From contig NZ_SNUF01000001.1 in the NCBI RefSeq assembly GCF_012027305.1, forward strand, positions 1 through 64,000: 64,000 nt of DNA. Reading direction: 5' to 3'. This document shows positions 24,028 through 32,181 of the stretch, piece by piece (the first letter of the stretch is position 1; each line of letters starts with the position of its first letter). The translations under genes were made by a program, and so were the position numbers. This stretch comes from Thermococcus sp. MAR1 (GTDB lineage: Archaea; Methanobacteriota_B; Thermococci; Thermococcales; Thermococcaceae). Below the pieces are notes generated by a model. It did not search any database, was not told where the DNA came from, and was given only the letters and a program-made list of their open reading frames with translations.

Positions 24028-26124
24028 TCACTCAACTCTGGAGATGAGATACTGCCTCAGCTCCTCGATGAAGCCATCTTTGAAGTAAACGAACTTTCCG
24101 CGCCCGCGGCCCTTGGACTTCTCCCTGACGAGGTCGTTCCTCTTCGCCTCTGCGAGGAACTCCTCAATGACCTCGAACCCGAAGCCGAGCTGTTTTGCTG
24201 TCTCCCCCCACATAAGCTCAAACTTTTCGCGCGAGATGCTGCCCCTGCCCTCAAGCCTTTTAACGAACTCCTCAATGAGCTTCTCTTTCCTCTTGCGCGC
24301 GAAGCTCCTCTGCGCTATGTAGCTATCAACAACGAATTCGACTGCCGTGTCTATGTCCATCTCCGTGACTTCATCCTCGAGGAGTAGCCTCGCCAAAGCA
24401 GTTGAAAGCCTCACCGCCGCCCTAACGAAGTCCGCCGCATTTTCTTTTACCTCCCTGTCCATCCCGTCTTCCATAAGCCTTTCTGCGAGCTTTCTGGCGA
24501 GATACTGTCGTTTCTCCCTCGGGAAGGAAGGCCGGATGTTCCTCGCATACCTAACGAACTTCTTGAGCCTCTGCATATCGAAGACGAGACCGTTCGGCCT
24601 CGTGCAGGAAACTTCCTGCCTGTAGTCCTCGAAGGTTGTGAAATCCAGCTCAACGAGCTCAAAGAAGTCGCTCACGACCTCCTCTGTGCTTATCACATCG
24701 TCGAGGGTTGGTGTTAGCACGATGTCGAAGTTTGTCTCACCAGACTCACCTGACTTTGTGAGAACGACTTTGCCCTTTGCATTTCCACCACTTTCGATAG
24801 TTTCTTCAACCTGCACATCAGCTATCTTATCCAGTTCATTGGCTATCTCTCTAGACTTCCAATCCGCCCCTGCAACGAGGATATTTATACTTCTGCGGAC
24901 GGCCCCGTTTGGGACTCTTGTCGCCCCTACCGCCAATATGAGCATCGCTATTTTTGTTTTCTTTATCATATCGGTCGCTGGCTCTATCCTCCAGGCAAAG
25001 TCGTGTAGCAGTATGTCCAGCTTCTCCTCCCCCGTGAGCTTCCTAAACTGTTCAAAGAATCCCATATCATCATCGGTTATCTCTTCTTCCTTTTTCTGCC
25101 TTTTTTCTTTTTCCTTTGAGACAGAAATGAAGCCTGTCACATATAGTCCGAGTGTTGCTTCATATAGCGAGCGGGACTCGACGATGTGAGGAATACCTTC
25201 CAGGATGTACTCTTTACCTTCCTCAACCTCGCGGGCCATCTTCCTTGCCGTTTCACCATCCGCGACGGCGGTAAAGCTCTTCCTCGCCCCGTCGCCGGTT
25301 CCGATGACTTTTAGCTTGATGGTGTCTACAAAACGGTTCTCGGGGTTGTACTGGAGTTTCAGGCGATCTATATTCACATCTGGAAGTGGCTCTGGGAGGA
25401 GCTGGCGGACGAACTCCCTGCTGTGGAGTTTGAAGCGGTAGGGGCGGGCACGAAGTTCACCGACTCCGAGTACTTTTACCTTTATTTTGACCGGTTTGTG
25501 AAGGTGTTCGGCGGAGAGGCCCTCGAGAACTTGCCACTCGTCTGGAAGCCGCAGTTTTGGGAGGAGAACCGCTCCGGGGAAGGTCGCCTCGAGGAGTCGC
25601 TTTAGTTCTTCCGTGTCGATACCCCTCGTCCGCTGAAATACTTGCTGTGGCTGTATAATGATATAGTTCCCTTCTACGAACAGCTTGTATTCCCCGTTGC
25701 TGATCTCATAGCCATCAGCGAGAAATGAGAGTGTCTTTCTCATATCGTCGATGTCTTCTTCGAGTTTTATGTCCTTCCGCAATGTGTTTGGAAGCCTTTC
25801 TCCGTCCGTAATACCGTTGTAGAGCTTCCACACACCTGTGACCTCGTTATAAATCCTTCTGAGCGCCCCCACTTCTTCGGGAGTTAGTGTTGTGGGGTCG
25901 TCCCTGAACTTCTTCAGCAACTGTGATGTCGAGCTAATCTCAATGTAGTTTTTGAGTGCGCCGTATATCAATGCGAGTCTCACTGCTATGTTGCGCTCTT
26001 TTATTTTGCCTCTTTCGATATCTTCGAGTATGCCCTTGACTTCTTTACTAACCCGATTAGGGAGATCGTCGTCGATAGCGGCTTCGAGTATCTTTTTCAG
26101 TTGAACAGCTGTTTCTGCAGACAT
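24028..26124 (-). CDS. MCM-like replication protein lacking ATPase motifs
   Basis: A 698-aa protein with an apparent MCM plan: N-terminal helical and OB-fold part (about 130-340), a remnant AAA+ module (about 370-600) and a C-terminal winged helix (about 612-690). INILVAGADWKSREIANEL at 413-431 sits where MCM Walker A (GDPGTAKS) should be but has lost the GxxGxGK form. The stretch to the arginine/sensor region (VVSDFFELVEL) is about 90 residues too short, with no Walker B DExDKM. Lid helices (LKKFVRYARNIRPSF, TALARLLLEDEVTEMDI) are preserved. No zinc ribbon cysteines are seen. MCM genes are known in TKV4 and pTN3. It probably works as a DNA-binding adaptor for host MCM. ATG follows GAGGTGAT. 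Confidence 0.6.
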   Translation of the reverse strand: MSAETAVQLKKILEAAIDDDLPNRVSKEVKGILEDIERGKIKERNIAVRLALIYGALKNYIEISSTSQLLKKFRDDPTTLTPEEVGALRRIYNEVTGVWKLYNGITDGERLPNTLRKDIKLEEDIDDMRKTLSFLADGYEISNGEYKLFVEGNYIIIQPQQVFQRTRGIDTEELKRLLEATFPGAVLLPKLRLPDEWQVLEGLSAEHLHKPVKIKVKVLGVGELRARPYRFKLHSREFVRQLLPEPLPDVNIDRLKLQYNPENRFVDTIKLKVIGTGDGARKSFTAVADGETARKMAREVEEGKEYILEGIPHIVESRSLYEATLGLYVTGFISVSKEKEKRQKKEEEITDDDMGFFEQFRKLTGEEKLDILLHDFAWRIEPATDMIKKTKIAMLILAVGATRVPNGAVRRSINILVAGADWKSREIANELDKIADVQVEETIESGGNAKGKVVLTKSGESGETNFDIVLTPTLDDVISTEEVVSDFFELVELDFTTFEDYRQEVSCTRPNGLVFDMQRLKKFVRYARNIRPSFPREKRQYLARKLAERLMEDGMDREVKENAADFVRAAVRLSTALARLLLEDEVTEMDIDTAVEFVVDSYIAQRSFARKRKEKLIEEFVKRLEGRGSISREKFELMWGETAKQLGFGFEVIEEFLAEAKRNDLVREKSKGRGRGKFVYFKDGFIEELRQYLISRVE

Positions 26125-26130
26125 CAGGCA

Positions 26131-26451
26131 TCACCTCTGCTCCTTCTTCATCCTGACGACGGCCTTCTCACCCTCCAAGGCCAGCTCCGCTTCAACTGGC
26201 ACCTCCTCTATGAGAACCGAGGCGACTGCGGCCGGTATCACGATGTCGGTTGTGTACTCGTATTCGTGCATTCTGAACAGGAACTCCGAGCGCCCCTTTT
26301 CCGTGACGAGGGCGCACACCGGCTTCTCTCTCCCGAGGAGCGCCCTGAGCCCCCCGCGGAGCTCCGCGGGGAGCTGGCTGTTCGCGATGATAAAGTGAGC
26401 AGTGCCTGAGCCAGAGCGGTATATCTTGCCTGTCACCTTGCCAGAGCACAT
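26131..26451 (-). CDS. Small provirus protein upstream of MCM-like gene
   Basis: A 106-aa protein (MCSGKVTGKIYRSGSGTAHF start) with a beta-strand-rich pattern that could be a small OB-like or SH3-like barrel. No family is recognised. It ends 7 nt before the MCM-like start codon on the same strand, so the two are one operon and it may act in replication. Start is ATG 26451 after GGTGATAGCG. Confidence 0.6.
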   Translation of the reverse strand: MCSGKVTGKIYRSGSGTAHFIIANSQLPAELRGGLRALLGREKPVCALVTEKGRSEFLFRMHEYEYTTDIVIPAAVASVLIEEVPVEAELALEGEKAVVRMKKEQR

Positions 26452-26489
26452 CGCTATCACCATTAATTATATGTCAAAAATATCTTAAA
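26452..26489 (-). promoter_or_regulatory. Provirus-type promoter of the replication operon
   Basis: TTTAAG box at 26484-26489 (minus strand), part of AACAGTCAGTTTAAG shared with the promoter near 16100. GGTGA is 28 nt from the box start. Confidence 0.6.
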
Positions 26490-26519
26490 CTGACTGTTGC
26501 GAAATAAGATAAAGATGGT

Positions 26520-26636
26520 TCATTGTGTTGCAGTAGATATGGCTTCGACTTCCGCTATGAGCGCCCGCTCGAACTCTTCGTTACCTTCGAGGAGCGCCTT
26601 CATCTTCTCAACACAGGCATCGTTCTCTTTCACCAT
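26520..26636 (-). CDS. 38-residue small protein
   Basis: A short gene of 38 codons plus stop: MVKENDACVEKMKALLEGNE followed by EFERALIAEVEAISTATQ. It is acidic and predicted to be helical. Support is the strong ribosome site GGAGGTGG 5 nt before the ATG and a promoter box in the usual provirus position (TTTAAA at 26674-26679). Function unknown; it lies between the integrase and the replication operon. Confidence 0.6.
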   Translation of the reverse strand: MVKENDACVEKMKALLEGNEEFERALIAEVEAISTATQ

Positions 26637-26679
26637 TTTACCACCTCCGGTATTATCATATGCCAAAAAGGGGTTTAAA
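26637..26679 (-). promoter_or_regulatory. Provirus-type promoter of the 38-residue gene
   Basis: Palindromic GTTTAAAC (26673-26680) contains the box; GGAGGTGG lies 31 nt further on. Confidence 0.5.
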
Positions 26680-26696
26680 CCCCTGTTGCTGTTTGG

Positions 26697-28031
26697 TCAT
26701 TCAGAAGCGGAGGCCGTATTCATACCCCCACTTCCGAAAAACTTCTCGTAGGTATAATCATCAACGACGAGCCCGAGCTCTGGCATTAATGCCTCCTCAA
26801 AGCCTTCGAACATCGAATCATAAAGCTTCCGCACCTGCCTAAAGAGTTTCTTGTTCTTGAGGAGCGAATCGTAGTGTATGTAGTCTATTCCCTCGACCCT
26901 GCCGAGTATCAAGTTCTTTAGCTTGTTGTAGTGCCTATGCCTCTCATCGAAGCTGTAGTAGCCCCGTAGCTCCTTTTCTGCCAGTTCAAAAGCTCTGACC
27001 TCAAGGAAGTTATCTACGAACTTTCTCAGTGCCCTGACCCCGATGATTTGCTCGTTATAGCCGTATTTCCGCAGGAACGGATACTTCTCCTGAAGCTTCT
27101 TGAATTCCTCCTTGTTGAAGCGGTGGCTTGGGGTGAAGTAGTCGTATATTATTTTATCGAGCGAGCTCCAGCCAAAAAGCTCGTTTTCCTGATAGTGTTT
27201 CCGGAACGACCTCAATTCCTCGCTTAGGAGTGGGTGTAGGAAAACGAATGTGACCCCTGAGCGCTTCCCAGTCCTTGCGACCTTGTTCCTGACCAGGAAC
27301 ATAATCCCCTTCTCGAGGTCTATCATCTTTTTACCCTTCCCTGTCTTGAACTTGAGCTTTAGAACCTCCGTGCTTCTTGCACCTGTGAAGGCTATGATGA
27401 GGTATGCTATTTTCAGTTTATCCCAAAGCCTCTTGCTCATTTTCCGTTTCAGAACTTTCTCCTCGTAGAGAAGGTTTAGCCAGGCAAGGCCATCGCGAAC
27501 CTGCTCCGCTGTGACGGCTTTCTCACTCTCAATCTTCTCGAATGCTTCAAGAAGGTCGTCGAGGTCTCTCTTCGTCGCTATGCCACCGCTGAGGTAGTTG
27601 TTGTAGTTAAAGACCTCGCGGGGGATGTGTTCGTAGAGCGAGCGGTTGTGGTAGCCGAAAACAATTCTTTCGAGCATTTCCCGTGTGTAGAGGATAAAAA
27701 CACGGGTGGTGTGCTGGTTTTTGGTTTCTCCTTCCCTCGTGAACATCTCCGCGAGCTCCCTCGCTTCAATTGTCAGTCTCTTCTTTCCAAGCACCTGCGC
27801 GCCCTTGATCTCCGTGAGGTAGTTGAGAAACTTATTGTATACACTTATTTTGTTGCGGCGGGTGCCCTCGGGGGCTCTTTTTTCGTCTAGTTCTGCCCTG
27901 TATTTTACCAGATCGTCAACAGTTATCACGATCGTGTTCCGTGCCCACTTCTCCGTCTTTTTCCCCTCGAACAGGTTGCCCCTCCGTGTCCGCTTCGTCG
28001 TGGCAAGCAGGTCGCCAAAATTCTCGACCAT
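26697..28031 (-). CDS. Tyrosine recombinase (integrase)
   Basis: A 444-aa phage-type integrase. The catalytic domain has R219 in AFTGARSTEVLKLKF, a lysine-bearing hairpin (RNKVARTGKRSG, about 248-259), R336 in GVRALRKFVDNF (R333 replaces the usual histidine) and the tyrosine segment ILGRVEGIDYIHYDSL with Y387 or Y384 as nucleophile. The N-terminal 200 residues are the SAM-like core-binding domain and a basic arm. The gene is intact, not split by integration as in SSV-type elements, and it lies at the right end with its start facing the attachment repeat. Start is ATG 28031 (GGGTGAT, 4-nt spacing). Similar enzymes are known from the pTN3 family. Confidence 0.88.
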   Translation of the reverse strand: MVENFGDLLATTKRTRRGNLFEGKKTEKWARNTIVITVDDLVKYRAELDEKRAPEGTRRNKISVYNKFLNYLTEIKGAQVLGKKRLTIEARELAEMFTREGETKNQHTTRVFILYTREMLERIVFGYHNRSLYEHIPREVFNYNNYLSGGIATKRDLDDLLEAFEKIESEKAVTAEQVRDGLAWLNLLYEEKVLKRKMSKRLWDKLKIAYLIIAFTGARSTEVLKLKFKTGKGKKMIDLEKGIMFLVRNKVARTGKRSGVTFVFLHPLLSEELRSFRKHYQENELFGWSSLDKIIYDYFTPSHRFNKEEFKKLQEKYPFLRKYGYNEQIIGVRALRKFVDNFLEVRAFELAEKELRGYYSFDERHRHYNKLKNLILGRVEGIDYIHYDSLLKNKKLFRQVRKLYDSMFEGFEEALMPELGLVVDDYTYEKFFGSGGMNTASASE

Positions 28032-28041
28032 TCCCATCACC

Positions 28042-28098
28042 CAAAATACAGTATTTTTCTTATGAAATACTTGCTTCCAATGAAAAATACTGTTTTTT
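28042..28098. promoter_or_regulatory. Palindromic operator at integrase promoter
   Basis: AAAATACAGTATTTT (about 28043-28057) overlaps the expected transcription start region of the integrase, and AAAAATACTGTTTTTT follows at about 28083-28098. The same ATACTGTATTTT motif lies upstream of the ribbon-helix-helix-like gene at the other end. Confidence 0.5.
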
Positions 28099-28269
28099 AC
28101 CTTATAAGTTTTGCTGTGTTTTCCTGTGAAATGATTACAACTAGAAATGTTAAACCCTGTCCTCTCAAAACCACCATAACTTCTATGGTGATGATGAAAA
28201 TGGCCGGAGAACAGCCCGAGGACTCAGATTTGGTTAATGGTGCTCATTCTACGGGTCGCTTCTTGCGAG

Positions 28270-28284
28270 GACACTCATCATCGG
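28270..28284 (+). repeat. Candidate right attachment site (15-bp direct repeat)
   Basis: GACACTCATCATCGG, identical to 6149-6163, marks the right end of the element about 60 bp before the next host gene. The region 28032-28346 contains no gene. Confidence 0.6.
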
Positions 28285-28346
28285 TCAACTCCCACTACCG
28301 GGCAGGACTTATTAAGGTTTAGCCCGGAATTTCAATGGGGAGAGAC

Positions 28347-29246
28347 ATGAGGGTAATTCCACTCGCCTCAGAAAGCCTCGGCGTGAGGAGCCTGGCAACG
28401 TTCGTGGAAGCCGGAGGAATAAAAATCCTCATAGACCCCGGTGTCGCCCTCGGGCCGAAGCGCTACGGCCTTCCGCCGGCGAAGGTTGAGATAGAGGCAC
28501 TCCACAGGATGCGCCGCAAGCTCCAGGGATACGCGGGGAAAGCGGACGTAGTGACGATCTCCCACTACCACTACGACCACCATACTCCATTCTTCGAAGG
28601 CCTCTACGAGAGCTCCAGCGAGGAATACGCGAGGGAGATATACGAAAGAAAGCTCCTTTTCATAAAGCACCCACGGGAAAACATAAACTTCAGCCAGAAA
28701 AAGAGGGCCTGGGCCTTCCTCAAGAAAGCGGAGCCGATAGCGAAAAGGGTTGAGTTTGCGGACGGCAGGAGCTTCGACCTCGGCGGAGTTACGCTGGAGT
28801 TCTCACCCGCTGTTCCGCACGGAAGTGAGGGCTCGAAGCTCGGCTTCGTCGTGATGACGCTAATAGACGACGGCTTCCGCTTAATCCACGCGAGCGACAT
28901 CCAGCTCCTCAACAGAAAGGCTGTGGAGTGGATAATCGAGAAGGTTCCGGATCTGCTCATAACAGGTGGACCGCCGACGTACCTGGGAAAAAGAGCAGAG
29001 GGGAGCTGGGAGACGGGAATCAAAAACCTCAACGAGATAATCCGCGAGACTGGAGCAGATATAATACTCGACCATCACATCGTCAGGGATAAACGCTATC
29101 CGAAGTTCTTTGACGAGCTGGAGAAAAGCCCCAAAACGTTCGCGGGCTATCTACGGGTGGAGGACAGACCGCTCGAAGCATACAGGCGGGAGCTTCACGG
29201 AAGAGAAAGGGGTGAGAACGCGGAGGTGCCTTTCAAGTTACGTTGA
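28347..29246 (+). CDS. UPF0282-family metallo-beta-lactamase-fold protein
   Basis: A 299-aa protein with the metal-binding motif SHYHYDHH near residue 78, further ligand candidates in PHGSEGSKLGF, LIHASDIQLL and DHHI, and the conserved GVALGPKRYGLPP segment, all typical of the archaeal UPF0282 family. Likely a metal-dependent hydrolase; the substrate is unknown. The ATG at 28347 follows GGGGAG; an ATG four codons earlier is in frame. It is the first host gene right of the provirus, so its promoter adjoins attR. Confidence 0.88.
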   Translation: MRVIPLASESLGVRSLATFVEAGGIKILIDPGVALGPKRYGLPPAKVEIEALHRMRRKLQGYAGKADVVTISHYHYDHHTPFFEGLYESSSEEYAREIYERKLLFIKHPRENINFSQKKRAWAFLKKAEPIAKRVEFADGRSFDLGGVTLEFSPAVPHGSEGSKLGFVVMTLIDDGFRLIHASDIQLLNRKAVEWIIEKVPDLLITGGPPTYLGKRAEGSWETGIKNLNEIIRETGADIILDHHIVRDKRYPKFFDELEKSPKTFAGYLRVEDRPLEAYRRELHGRERGENAEVPFKLR

Positions 29247-30035
29247 TAGAAATCCCCCATCAACCGGGATTATTGCACCGTTCACGTAGCTGGCTAAATC
29301 GCTCGCAAGGAAGAGTATCACCCTCGCGACCTCATCGGGCTCCCCAAAGCGGCCCACCGGGAGGCGCGCGTTGAAGTTGAAGGATATGCCTATCTTCTCC
29401 ATGTCGAGCTTCATTATCGCCTCTTTCTTGAGCCTCCTTACCCCTTCGGTCTCTATTCCTCCCGGAACGACCACATTGGCCCTGATTCTCTTTCCGTATT
29501 CCCTCGCTATCGCCCTCGTTAAAGCGACCACGCCGAGCTTTGCGGCATCGTAGTGGGCAAGGCCTTTGGCAAAGGGCAGAAACGCCTCTATGGAGCTCAC
29601 ATTGATTATCACGCCTCCCCGCTCCTTTCTAAGCCTCACGAAGTTCTGGCACATCCAGAAAACGGAGTGGAGGTTTATCGCCATGACCTTTTCGTAGAAC
29701 CCTTCATCGACCTCCGTGAAGTCCTTGAACCAGTAGACGCCGGCGTTGTTGACCAGCACAGTAGGCTCCCTGCCCCTCAGGACCTCCCAGAGGGCATCGA
29801 CCTCCACCTTCCGGGAGAGGTCGACGCGGTGAAGGTTCACCTCCACCCCAAACTCCTCCACAAGGGCTTTAGTTTCTTCCAGACCTGACTCGTTGAGGTC
29901 GACGAGCTCAAGGTCTGCTCCAGCTTCGGCAAACCTTATGGCGGTGGCGCGGCCTATTCCAGAGGCAGCACCGGTAATAAGTGCCCGCTTTCCCTTAAGT
30001 GAGATCAGCTCGGAGAGGCTTTTCCGTCCCGCCAT
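29238..30035 (-). CDS. Short-chain dehydrogenase/reductase
   Basis: A 265-aa classical SDR. The cofactor motif TGAASGIG (about 21-28), LVNNAGV (about 94-100), the catalytic serine in NVSSIEAF, and YDAAK as the YxxxK dyad are all present, as is the C-terminal VDGG. NAD(P)-dependent oxidoreductase of unknown substrate. It overlaps the convergent UPF0282 gene by 9 bp at the 3' ends. Divergent from the nicotinate phosphoribosyltransferase gene. Confidence 0.93.
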   Translation of the reverse strand: MAGRKSLSELISLKGKRALITGAASGIGRATAIRFAEAGADLELVDLNESGLEETKALVEEFGVEVNLHRVDLSRKVEVDALWEVLRGREPTVLVNNAGVYWFKDFTEVDEGFYEKVMAINLHSVFWMCQNFVRLRKERGGVIINVSSIEAFLPFAKGLAHYDAAKLGVVALTRAIAREYGKRIRANVVVPGGIETEGVRRLKKEAIMKLDMEKIGISFNFNARLPVGRFGEPDEVARVILFLASDLASYVNGAIIPVDGGFLST

Positions 30036-30121
30036 GTTCCGGTGTAGTACTTTAACGTTGATATACTTTTCCCGGGAAACCCTTAAATCCTCCCGAAAGA
30101 ATTTTCCATCAGGTGATGGAA

Positions 30122-31294
30122 ATGAGGGACTTCTACATCGCCCACGAGGACGATATCAAGGCCGGAAAGACCACTGACGTTTACTTCATCAGAACCCGGA
30201 AGATACTCGTCGAGAAGGGCATCCACAGGAAGGTTTTCGCCGATGTAACGACGACTTCTTTGCCCCATGGCTGGAAGTGGGGGGTCTTAGCTGGAATCGA
30301 AGAAGTGGCAAAGCTCCTTGAGGGCCTTCCGGTAAACGTCTACGCGATGCCTGAAGGCACGATATTTCATCCCTACGAGCCTGTCCTCCAGATAGAGGGC
30401 TACTACAAGGAGTTCGGGGTCTACGAGACCGCTTTACTTGGAATGCTCAGCCAGGCGAGCGGTATAGCCACCGCCGCCCTCAGGACGAAGATAGCGGCCA
30501 ACTTCAAGCCAGTTTACTCCTTCGGCATAAGGCACATGCACCCGGCAATAGCACCTATGATAGACCGCTCCGCATTCATAGGCGGCTGCGACGGCGTTTC
30601 CGGTGTCTTGGGGGCGGAGATGATTGGAGAGAAGCCCGTCGGAACGATGCCCCACGCGCTGATTCTTACAGTAGGTGACCAGGTAAAGGCCTGGAAGTAC
30701 TTCGACGAGGTTGTTGAGCCAGGGGTTCCGAGAACCGCTTTGGTTGATACGCTCTGCGACGAGAAGTTCGAGGCTCTGATGGCGGCTGAAGCTCTCGGCG
30801 AGAGTCTAACTGCTGTAAGACTTGACACGCCAAGCTCAAGGCGCGGTAACTTCAGGAGAATAATTGAAGAGGTCCGCTGGGAGCTCGACCTGAGGGGCTA
30901 CGATCATGTTAAAATCTTCGTCAGCGGGGGCCTAAACGAGGAGAGCATAAGGGAGATAGTCGATATAGCGGACGCCTTTGGCGTCGGAGGTTCAATAGCC
31001 AGCGCCAAACCCGTTGACTTCTCCCTCGACATAGTAGAGATCGAGGGGAAGCCGATAACCAAGCGCGGCAAGCTCAGCGGGAGAAAGCAGATTTATCGTT
31101 GTGAGAAGGGCCACTACCACCGCGTTCCAGCTGAGAAGAAGCTTGAACGCTGCCCGGTCTGCGGTGCAAAGGTCGAGCCGCTCCTCAAGCCGCTCATCGA
31201 GAACGGCGAGATAGTGGCGGAGCTGCCGAAGGCCAGGGAGATAAGGGAGTACGTCCTTGAGCAGGCGAGGAAGTTCAACCTGACGCTTGAGTGA
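30122..31294 (+). CDS. pncB: Nicotinate phosphoribosyltransferase
   Basis: A 390-aa enzyme joining nicotinate and PRPP in NAD salvage. Supporting segments are the DVYFIRTRKIL start region, SFGIRHMHPAIAP near 140, TLVGDQ-like ILTVGDQVKAW, LDTPSSRRGNF and VSGGLNEESI in the TIM-like barrel. A C-terminal zinc ribbon follows (YRCEKGHYHR and LERCPVCG), as in archaeal forms. ATG 30122 has GGTGATGGAA before it. The frame opens two codons earlier with GTG and ATG. Confidence 0.92.
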   Translation: MRDFYIAHEDDIKAGKTTDVYFIRTRKILVEKGIHRKVFADVTTTSLPHGWKWGVLAGIEEVAKLLEGLPVNVYAMPEGTIFHPYEPVLQIEGYYKEFGVYETALLGMLSQASGIATAALRTKIAANFKPVYSFGIRHMHPAIAPMIDRSAFIGGCDGVSGVLGAEMIGEKPVGTMPHALILTVGDQVKAWKYFDEVVEPGVPRTALVDTLCDEKFEALMAAEALGESLTAVRLDTPSSRRGNFRRIIEEVRWELDLRGYDHVKIFVSGGLNEESIREIVDIADAFGVGGSIASAKPVDFSLDIVEIEGKPITKRGKLSGRKQIYRCEKGHYHRVPAEKKLERCPVCGAKVEPLLKPLIENGEIVAELPKAREIREYVLEQARKFNLTLE

Positions 31295-31416
31295 GCGGCT
31301 CTCTCATCATTTCCATTTTCCCTTTTCTGCCAGGAGAAAGCCCTGTTGATTTCACCCACTATAGAACAGGAACCAGCCGGAAGTTCCAACTAAGGAGTAA
31401 GGAAAAAGAAGAGGCT

Positions 31417-31626
<210 letters not shown>

Positions 31627-31787
31627 TCACCGGACTTAGATGAACTCCTGCGAATATAAACTTTTCGATGTTAAGAGTGTGGAGAAATGCCCAAAACCTG
31701 AGACAGCGACTCTGATGACTATTCTACTACAGGATTGCCTAAATATGGCCAGAATTATAAAAGTTGAGTGATATCAGAGGTATGCTG

Positions 31788-31997
31788 CTATTCAACTTGC
31801 TCCATGTAGATGCAAGCTGCGGTGCAGGCTTCCATTGCCTCTTTAACGCAGTCGTAGAGGTCATCTCCCACCACATCGACCTTTGTTCTTGCCTTTCCGG
31901 TTTCTTCATCCAGCTCAAAGACCTCCGGGCAAAAGCTAACGCAAACGGCATCGCCTACGCAGTATTCCTCATCCACCCATACCCTCCACTTGGCCAT
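31788..31997 (-). CDS. Second 4Fe-4S ferredoxin
   Basis: A 69-aa paralogue of the neighbouring ferredoxin with CVGDAVCVSFCPEVF, again with aspartate in the CxxD position, and EACTAAC at the end, where threonine replaces the usual proline after the last ligand. It probably has a different potential or partner. ATG 31997 follows GGTGATGCCC; an in-frame start lies three codons upstream. It has its own promoter region about 160 bp from the first ferredoxin. Confidence 0.92.
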   Translation of the reverse strand: MAKWRVWVDEEYCVGDAVCVSFCPEVFELDEETGKARTKVDVVGDDLYDCVKEAMEACTAACIYMEQVE

Positions 31998-32181
31998 GGG
32001 CATCACCTCTCTACGATTGTCAAGGTTTTAATATAAGTTTTTCGCTTAAGCCGTTATGAATGCAAAGATGTTTCTGAACAACATAAAGACTCTTGATGAA
32101 GTTAAACAAATTTGCCGCTAACTATAAAAGAGGGAGTTGCCAGCAGAAACGAAATCCCAAAAGAACAAGAAAAAGAGCAAA

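Noticed and set aside
28187-28240. Possible box C/D guide RNA (GTGATGATGA motif)
   Set aside because: A box C-like sequence is present but there is no CTGA box D at suitable distance nor internal D'/C' boxes.
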